Source of the DNA: SIG452 sp045580405
GTDB lineage: Bacteria > Bacillota > Clostridia > UMGS1840
Length of the DNA: 9,492 nucleotides
Direction: 5' to 3'
Assembly: GCA_045580405.1 (NCBI GenBank)
Contig: JAZNNT010000026.1
Span: forward strand, 1-9,492
The first letter of the stretch is position 1, and every line of letters begins with the position of its first letter. The position numbers and the translations under genes were made by a program. Below the pieces are notes generated by a model, which worked only from the letters and a program-made list of their open reading frames with translations, searched no databases and was not told the DNA's origin. This document shows positions 4,419-9,492 of this stretch, one piece after another.

Positions 4419-7049
4419 TTATTTAATTTTATTTTCTTTTAAGAACCAGATTTCTTTTGCATAGTTGCGGATGGTTTCGTCAGAAGAAAATCTGCCTGCC
4501 ATTGCGATATTGTACGCAGACATAGAAAGCCATTTCTGCGGATTGGTGCGGTACAGATTCATGGCACGTTCCATGGTTTCTTTATAAGATGAAAAGTCTG
4601 CTAATACAAAGTATTCGTCGTTCTGACGAATCAGAGAATCAAAGATAGGCATAAATTCGCCGGGATGTGCATCACGGAAGAAGTCGCCTTTTAAGGTATC
4701 TAAAATACGGCGAAGTTTATAATCGGACTCATAGATATTCACGCTGTGATAGTCGCCATCTCTGTAGTGATTTAACACTTCGCTAACAGACATACCGAAG
4801 GTAAAGATATTTTCATCCCCTACCGCTTCTGCAATTTCAATGTTCGCACCGTCCATGGTACCCATGGTTAATGCACCGTTTAACATAAATTTCATATTAC
4901 CGGTACCGCTGGCTTCCTTGGATGCGGTGGAAATCTGTTCGGATAAATCGGATGCCGGGAAAATGTGCTGTGCAAAGGAAACATTGTAGTTTTCCAAGAA
5001 CAGAACGGTAATAATATCCTTGGTATCGGGATCGTTATTCACTAAGTTTGCAACGGAATTGATAAACTTAATCACCAATTTTGCATAAGCATAACCGGGA
5101 GCTGCTTTTCCGCCGAACAAGAAGGTCATGGGCTGACGGTCTTTTTGGGGATTATCCTTAATATCAAAATACATATCCAGAATCTGGAATGCTTTTAACA
5201 GCTGACGTTTGTATGCATGGATACGTTTTACCTGCACATCAAAGAGGGTGTCGGGATTCAGCAAGAAATTCTGCTTATCTTTAATAAAGTTTGCAAGTTT
5301 AATCTTGTTGCGGTATTTGATTTTCCCAAGTTCTTCCAAAAAGGCAGCATCATGATGTAAATCTTTTTCAATGATTTTAGAAAGCTGAAGCGGTTTTTTA
5401 ATAAATTCTGCACCAATGTTTTTGGTAATCAGCTCAGTGAGTTCGGGGTTGGAATCCACCAGCCATCTTCTGTGGGTAATACCGTTGGTTTTGTTGTTGA
5501 ATTTTTCGGGTGTGGTCATATAGTAATCGTGGAACAGCTCATCCTTTAGAATCTGACTGTGCACTGCTGCAACACCGTTCACACTGTGGCTGCCTGCGAT
5601 TGCCATATTTGCCATATTCACCACGTCATTCTGCAGAATTGCCATATAAGATACCTTGCCGGTATCACCGGGATAAATCCGATAGAGTTCTTCGCACAAA
5701 CGACGGTTGATCTCTTCGGTAATCATATAGATTCTGGGCAGAAGCTCACGGTACATATGGATAGGCCACTTTTCTAAAGCTTCCGGCATAATGGTGTGGT
5801 TAGTGTAGGACAGGGTTCTGGTGGTGATACCCCATGCATCATCCCACGGCACTTCGTATTCGTCTACCAGCAGTCTCATCAGCTCCGGTACACAGAGCGC
5901 CGGATGAGTATCGTTAATGTGAACTGCAACATACTGATCCAATTTCCAGATATCATTGCCCAATGCCACATAGTCTCTTAAAATAGAGGTTAAGCCGGCA
6001 GATACAAAGAAATACTGCTGTTTTAAACGAAGTAATTTATTAGAATAGTTGGAATCATCAGGATATAACACATCAGAAATGGCACGAACGGACTGACGGT
6101 ATTCCACAGCGCTGGAGTATTCTCCCCGGGAGAATTTTGAAAAGTCAAATTCATCTTCCTTAGGTTCTGCACTCCAAAGACGCAAGGTGTTTACAATGTT
6201 ATTATCGTAACCAATCATGGGAGTATCATAAGGTACTGCCATAACCGGATCATAGTTAATCTGCGTATAATAGTTTTTACCGTTTCTGTCTTCACAAACT
6301 ACTTCCCCGTAGAATTTCACTTCCACAGATTTGGAAGAACGGCGTGCTTCATATAAGTTTTCGGTATTCAGCCAGTTATCGGATTCTTCCACCTGATAAC
6401 CGTCCACAATTTTTTGCTTAAACAAGCCATGTCTGTAACGAATACCGTTCCCATGACCTGCATAACCGCAAGCTGCCAGAGAATCCAAGAAACAAGCAGC
6501 AAGTCTGCCTAAACCGCCGTTTCCAAGACCGGCATCCGGTTCAATATGAGTAACACGGGTGATATCAAAGCCCAATTCTTTTAAAATAGAAGTCATATCT
6601 TTTAAGATATTTAATCTTCTTAAGTCTTTGCGAAGGGCTTTTCCCATTAAAAATTCCAGGGAGAAATAGTAAACCTGCTTCACATTATTTTCTTTATAGT
6701 GCTTTTTGGTTTTTACCCATTCTTTCCCGATTAATTCTCTTACCAAAGAGCCCAATGCAAAATACATATCACGTTCGGTTGCATCTTCCACGGATACGTT
6801 TCTCACACCTTCTAATTTATTGATTAACGCCTGCTTTAATTCTTCTTTGGTCATTTTTTTGGTTTTTTCAGCAGTGGCTGTGCTTGCTTTGGCAGCAGTC
6901 TTTTTCGCAGGTGCTTTCCTTTCGGAAGCTGCTTTCTTCGCAGGTTCTTTCGCTACCTTTTTTGTGGTTTCTTTGGTAACTGCTTTTGCAGTTTCCGTGG
7001 TAGCTTTCGCTGCTTTGGAAACTTTGGTCTCTTCTTTTTTGGTGCTCAT
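4419..7049 (-). CDS. glgP: Glycogen/alpha-glucan phosphorylase with a Lys/Ala-rich N-terminal tail
   Basis: This PLP enzyme (family GT35) phosphorolyses alpha-1,4 glucan ends to glucose-1-phosphate in the cytoplasm. The core, from about residue 66 to 876, is normal length for bacterial GlgP. Motifs: YYFSLEFLMGKAL (127-139), GLGNGGLGRLAACFLDS (174-190), HINDTHPAL (377-385), NGITHRRWL (522-530), VQVKRIHAYKRQ (605-616) and EASGTGNMKFMLNGA (712-726), with Lys720 as the PLP Schiff-base lysine. Unusual: residues 1-65 form a low-complexity basic tail (19 Lys, 16 Ala, 12 Thr by my count) with KKAAS and PAKK patches, like histone H1. The start at 7049 is supported by AAGGAGGA (7059-7066). No SD precedes the internal Met66, so the tail is probably translated. 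The gene starts two bases after the GH13 stop, implying one operon and coupled translation. The bidirectional terminator follows. Confidence 0.98.
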   Translation of the reverse strand: MSTKKEETKVSKAAKATTETAKAVTKETTKKVAKEPAKKAASERKAPAKKTAAKASTATAEKTKKMTKEELKQALINKLEGVRNVSVEDATERDMYFALGSLVRELIGKEWVKTKKHYKENNVKQVYYFSLEFLMGKALRKDLRRLNILKDMTSILKELGFDITRVTHIEPDAGLGNGGLGRLAACFLDSLAACGYAGHGNGIRYRHGLFKQKIVDGYQVEESDNWLNTENLYEARRSSKSVEVKFYGEVVCEDRNGKNYYTQINYDPVMAVPYDTPMIGYDNNIVNTLRLWSAEPKEDEFDFSKFSRGEYSSAVEYRQSVRAISDVLYPDDSNYSNKLLRLKQQYFFVSAGLTSILRDYVALGNDIWKLDQYVAVHINDTHPALCVPELMRLLVDEYEVPWDDAWGITTRTLSYTNHTIMPEALEKWPIHMYRELLPRIYMITEEINRRLCEELYRIYPGDTGKVSYMAILQNDVVNMANMAIAGSHSVNGVAAVHSQILKDELFHDYYMTTPEKFNNKTNGITHRRWLVDSNPELTELITKNIGAEFIKKPLQLSKIIEKDLHHDAAFLEELGKIKYRNKIKLANFIKDKQNFLLNPDTLFDVQVKRIHAYKRQLLKAFQILDMYFDIKDNPQKDRQPMTFLFGGKAAPGYAYAKLVIKFINSVANLVNNDPDTKDIITVLFLENYNVSFAQHIFPASDLSEQISTASKEASGTGNMKFMLNGALTMGTMDGANIEIAEAVGDENIFTFGMSVSEVLNHYRDGDYHSVNIYESDYKLRRILDTLKGDFFRDAHPGEFMPIFDSLIRQNDEYFVLADFSSYKETMERAMNLYRTNPQKWLSMSAYNIAMAGRFSSDETIRNYAKEIWFLKENKIK

Positions 7050-7051
7050 AT

Positions 7052-8893
7052 CTATTTGTCCTCCTTAAGATTGTTCATTATCACGTAAGATTTGGGGGGC
7101 ATCAAGATGCCATATTCATTATATAATACGTTGTTATCGGAAAGTATCGCTTCCCCAGGAACCGCTTCTTTCCAAAAGGCTGTTTCCTCACCGCCGTTTA
7201 CAAATACGGTAAGATTTCCCCGTTTAAAATGAAGGATTCCGTCCGTATGGGATATTTCGGTCAATGCGGTTTTTAAATCTGCTTCATATTCGTTATGGAA
7301 TTTCGTTACTGTTTGATAAAATTCCAAAAGCTCCCGGTCTTCTTCTCCGTAAGGATAAGTCCGTCTGCAATACGGGTCGGCAAAGCCCTGAAGCCCTACT
7401 TCGTCCCCATAGTAAATACAAGGAATACCGGGCAAAGTAAACTGCAGAATTGTGGCAAGTTTTAAAAGCTCTTTTGCCCTGTGGTAAGCTTTTTCGCTCA
7501 TACGGTAGCTGCCCTGCTCTTCTAACGGCACCTCTTCTGACACACCAAGCTCGGTGATAATCCGGCGGGTATCGTGAGTGCCGAGAGAATTCATTAAAAC
7601 TGCCAAAACCTCTTGAGGATAATTTTCTAAAATCGGCATCACAGCATTGATAAAACCATCTGCATCATGATGCTTCACATATTCTATAATCGCAGTACGG
7701 AAGGGATAGTTCATCACGCTGTCCAACTGGTCTCCCAACAGATAGCGACGTTTCACACCGTAGCTTTCCTTGTTGGAAGCATCCTCCCACACTTCTCCGA
7801 TTACAAACCCATCGGGATTAATTTGTTTTACGGTTTTGCGAAGACGGTCGATAAACACATCGGGCAGTTCATCTGCCACATCCAGCCGCCATCCGTCCAC
7901 TCCACGATCACTCCAGTATTTTAGCACACCGCTTTCTGGATTGGTGATAAAATCAAGATAGCATTCGTTATCCTCACGAACATTGGGAAGATTGATAAAT
8001 CCCCACCAGCTTTCGTAGGTGTCGGGAAATTGGCTGAAACAATACCAGGGATAATATGGTGACTCCGTACTCTGATATGCTCCCAAAGAATCGTAGTTCC
8101 CATATTTATTAAAGTATACACTATCGGCACCCGTATGACTGAACACACCGTCTAAAATGACGCGGATACCACGTTTTTTGCAAGCTTTTGTAAAATCTAT
8201 AAAGTCTTTTTCCGTTCCCAAATAAGGATCAATTTTTTGATAGTCCGCCGTACTGTAACGGTGGTTTTCTCCGCTTTCAAACACGGGATTTAAATAAATA
8301 ATTCCGACCCCAAGCTCCGAAAGATAGTCCAACTGCTCGGTGATTCCCTTTAAATTTCCGCCAAAATAATCGTTAGCAAGGTAGGGATTCTGCTCGGGCA
8401 AAAAGATGGGAGTATCATTCCAGTTTTCATGAAGAATCCGCTCATTTTTGGTAGCGGGAAGCTTTACTTTATCACTTCTTTTAAAGCGGTCGGGAAAAAT
8501 CTGGTACATAATTTTCCCTTTTGCCCAATCGGGAGTATGAAACTCCTCTTTGTAAACCGTTTGCTGAAACATGGGATATTTTTCATCCAACACCAGTTTT
8601 CCGTTTTGATTTCTGCCGATAACGGTACCGTGCTCGGTTCGGATATGAAATTCATAAAAGAAAGCTTGTGCATTTGGAAAAGCAACCTTCAGTTCATATC
8701 GGCTGTATTCCCCATGGCAGCCCTCATAATCAAAATCATACCAAGTTCCCGTGGAAGTTACCAAAGAAACTTTTTCCACATATACATCATTGAAAATGTA
8801 AATACCAAACAAAACCTCCCGGTTTACCCGAACGGCACCGAAAGGATTTTTACAGAGAATATCGCGGGAATTAAAATAAATGTTCAACTGCAT
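7052..8893 (-). CDS. Cytoplasmic GH13 alpha-glucan hydrolase (neopullulanase/cyclomaltodextrinase-like)
   Basis: This is an alpha-amylase-family enzyme likely to hydrolyse linear, branched or cyclic maltodextrins in the cytoplasm; no signal peptide is visible. The protein has 613 residues from the ATG at 8893. An N-terminal beta domain (about 1-125) resembles the CBM34-type domain of neopullulanases. The catalytic barrel follows, with YQIFPDRF (130-137), region I DGVFSH (248-253), region II GWRLDVADE with nucleophile Asp338, region III GEVWEDA with acid/base Glu367, region IV GTHD with Asp441, and PGIPCIYYGDEVG. An upstream in-frame ATG at 8986 is rejected: a consensus promoter lies inside that extension, and AAGGAG sits just before 8893, although with a short 3-nt gap. 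It is the first gene of an operon with glgP, so trimming of limit dextrins is a plausible role. The exact specificity cannot be read from sequence. Confidence 0.93.
   Translation of the reverse strand: MQLNIYFNSRDILCKNPFGAVRVNREVLFGIYIFNDVYVEKVSLVTSTGTWYDFDYEGCHGEYSRYELKVAFPNAQAFFYEFHIRTEHGTVIGRNQNGKLVLDEKYPMFQQTVYKEEFHTPDWAKGKIMYQIFPDRFKRSDKVKLPATKNERILHENWNDTPIFLPEQNPYLANDYFGGNLKGITEQLDYLSELGVGIIYLNPVFESGENHRYSTADYQKIDPYLGTEKDFIDFTKACKKRGIRVILDGVFSHTGADSVYFNKYGNYDSLGAYQSTESPYYPWYCFSQFPDTYESWWGFINLPNVREDNECYLDFITNPESGVLKYWSDRGVDGWRLDVADELPDVFIDRLRKTVKQINPDGFVIGEVWEDASNKESYGVKRRYLLGDQLDSVMNYPFRTAIIEYVKHHDADGFINAVMPILENYPQEVLAVLMNSLGTHDTRRIITELGVSEEVPLEEQGSYRMSEKAYHRAKELLKLATILQFTLPGIPCIYYGDEVGLQGFADPYCRRTYPYGEEDRELLEFYQTVTKFHNEYEADLKTALTEISHTDGILHFKRGNLTVFVNGGEETAFWKEAVPGEAILSDNNVLYNEYGILMPPKSYVIMNNLKEDK
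7059..7066 (-). promoter_or_regulatory. glgP ribosome binding site embedded in the end of the GH13 gene
   Basis: Minus-strand AAGGAGGA forms the codons for Lys-Glu and the start of Asp in the GH13 C-terminus (KEDK stop). It lies nine bases before the glgP ATG. Ribosomes finishing the first gene end right at this site, which suggests translational coupling, and it supports the long GlgP start that includes the tail. Confidence 0.85.
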
Positions 8894-8932
8894 GTTCTCC
8901 TTAAAAATGTAGGGCAAAAAAACACCCAATAC

Positions 8933-8961
8933 ATTATACCCTTTTTTACGTGTTTTGTCAA
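8933..8961 (-). promoter_or_regulatory. Consensus promoter of the GH13-glgP operon
   Basis: On the minus strand, perfect TTGACA (8961-8956), a 17-bp spacer and perfect TATAAT (8938-8933). The predicted start is near 8926, giving a leader of about 33 nt. Its position excludes the longer reading frame beginning at 8986 as the true protein start. Confidence 0.92.
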
Positions 8962-9107
8962 CTGACAGAACAACAAGGATTTTCATTTCTGTGCTTCATT
9001 TTTTTATGTATAATTACCAATAACACTTTCCAAAATTTGTAAATTAACACAGACTTTTATTTTTTATATATTTTTTACAAAAAACACTTTATTTTTTATT
9101 TGTTTTA

Positions 9108-9116
9108 TGTTATAAT
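9108..9116 (+). promoter_or_regulatory. Extended -10 promoter of glgB
   Basis: TGTTATAAT: a perfect TATAAT (9111-9116) with the upstream TG. The -35 region (TTTATT near 9088-9093) is weak and lies in a very A/T-rich stretch that may act as an UP-like element. The predicted start is near 9123. The rest of 8962-9107, between the divergent promoters, is A/T-rich with no gene that I can support. Confidence 0.6.
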
Positions 9117-9142
9117 ATGCCAAAGAGATACCATTCGACATC

Positions 9143-9215
9143 CTTTGTTTTTATTCTCGGATTAAAAAAGAACCGAAAAACAAAGCAACGGCGGGACAAA
9201 ACCGCCGGTTTTGTC
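9143..9215 (+). promoter_or_regulatory. Structured 5' leader of glgB with two competing hairpins
   Basis: The 127-nt leader holds a first hairpin, CTTTGTTTTT with AAAAACAAAG (9143-9185), plus inner CGG-TT/AA-CCG pairs. A second region can fold two ways. Helix A is CGGCGG (9189-9194) with CCGCCG (9202-9207), followed by TTTT. Helix B is GACAAAAC (9195-9202) with GTTTTGTC (9208-9215). A and B share bases, so they are exclusive, as in attenuators. No known riboswitch family was recognised, and the T-run is short. Confidence 0.45.
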
Positions 9216-9249
9216 GTGTATTACAGAGCAACTATCGGGAGGCTACATC

Positions 9250-9492
9250 ATGCAACAATCCAATAATCAAATGGCAAAATACCTGTTTCACCAAGGGACC
9301 AACAGCCGTGCCTACGAATTTTTGGGAGCACACCTTACAGGAAAAAAATGTGTCTTCCGTACCTGGGCACCCAAAGCAAAGGCGGTCTATGTGACAGGTT
9401 CTTTTTGTGATTGGAATTATAACGCACATCAGGCGAATAAAATCACCGATGGCGGATTGTATGAATGTATCATTGACAATGTGAGTGAATTT
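9250..9492 (+). CDS. glgB: 1,4-alpha-glucan branching enzyme, N-terminal part, cut by window edge
   Basis: GlgB transfers alpha-1,4 chains to make alpha-1,6 branches during glycogen synthesis. Only the first 81 codons are visible and all are open. The segment YLFHQGTN (11-18), then AYEFLGAHL, then VFRTWAPKAKAVYVTGSFCDWN (from residue 35), is the typical start of GlgB, leading into the CBM48 beta-sandwich domain. GGGAGG (9237-9242) precedes the ATG by seven bases. It is divergent from the GH13-glgP operon, and other glycogen synthesis genes may follow beyond the window. A glycogen debranching or isoamylase-type CBM48 protein is the main alternative, but the FHQGTN...AYEFLGAH wording favours GlgB. 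Confidence 0.92.
   Translation, partial: MQQSNNQMAKYLFHQGTNSRAYEFLGAHLTGKKCVFRTWAPKAKAVYVTGSFCDWNYNAHQANKITDGGLYECIIDNVSEF

Noticed and set aside
6706..7068. Plus-strand open frame of 120 codons opposite the glgP start
   Set aside because: It is the antisense shadow of the low-complexity Lys/Ala tail (Ala/Phe/Val-rich as a mirror image) and has no supporting SD or promoter.
8429..8965. Plus-strand open frame of 178 codons opposite the GH13 N-terminus
   Set aside because: It is antisense to a clear GH13 coding region, with no SD or domain-like sequence.
8894..8986. Longer N-terminus for the GH13 enzyme from the ATG at 8986 (31 extra residues)
   Set aside because: A perfect TTGACA-N17-TATAAT promoter lies inside this stretch and would start transcription after the ATG. 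The SD fits the ATG at 8893, where homology-like sequence begins.
8962..9107. A/T-rich stretch with a second TATAAT (9009-9014) and a repeated AACACTTT
   Set aside because: The -35 is poor, no gene follows closely, and the short repeat is what such A/T-rich sequence gives by chance.
9123..9215. Cyclic-di-GMP (GEMM) riboswitch in the glgB leader, suggested by CCATTCG and CAAAGC fragments
   Set aside because: The conserved GEMM core order, the tetraloop/receptor elements and the GGTAG-like 3' part are absent. The fragments match only by chance.

Overview
The window looks like chromosomal DNA from a low-to-moderate G+C member of the Firmicutes, most likely an anaerobic Clostridia-class bacterium. 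Reasons: near-consensus TTGACA/TATAAT promoters, strong AAGGAGG-type ribosome binding sites, a TPP riboswitch ending in an intrinsic terminator, an ECF-type thiamine transporter (ThiT), Feo iron uptake with separate short feoA and feoB genes, and a glycogen locus. No mobile element, CRISPR array, tRNA or rRNA gene was seen.

Layout. Positions 1-2133 hold an iron-uptake unit on the minus strand: promoter, feoA, then feoB, which runs off the left edge. Three GTTAG/CTAAC inverted repeats, two at the feoA promoter and one in front of feoB, look like sites for a DtxR/IdeR-type metal repressor. Positions 2184-3485 hold a second minus-strand unit: an extended -10 promoter, a four-helix membrane protein of unknown function, ung (uracil-DNA glycosylase) and a terminator. 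Positions 3559-4402 are a plus-strand thiamine unit: consensus promoter, TPP riboswitch, terminator, thiT, and a bidirectional terminator shared with the converging glycogen operon. Positions 4419-8961 are a minus-strand glycogen-degradation operon: consensus promoter, a cytoplasmic GH13 alpha-glucan hydrolase, and glycogen phosphorylase glgP two bases downstream. At the right edge, glgB (branching enzyme) starts on the plus strand behind its own promoter and a structured leader.

How the genes work together. The right half is a divergent glycogen locus. GlgB makes alpha-1,6 branches, GlgP removes glucose-1-phosphate from chain ends, and the GH13 enzyme probably handles branched or short oligosaccharides left by phosphorolysis. 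The thiamine unit is a self-contained uptake module controlled by TPP. The ECF energising subunits are not in view.

Points most worth a second look: (1) GlgP carries an extra N-terminal tail of about 65 residues, rich in Lys, Ala and Thr and resembling histone H1; (2) the TPP aptamer strand can form a 12-bp helix with the left arm of the terminator, which gives an explicit switching model; (3) the glgB leader contains two mutually exclusive hairpins; (4) feoB has its own copy of the putative iron operator behind a hairpin at the feoA stop. These are individual features of known systems. I did not find a wholly new multigene system here.
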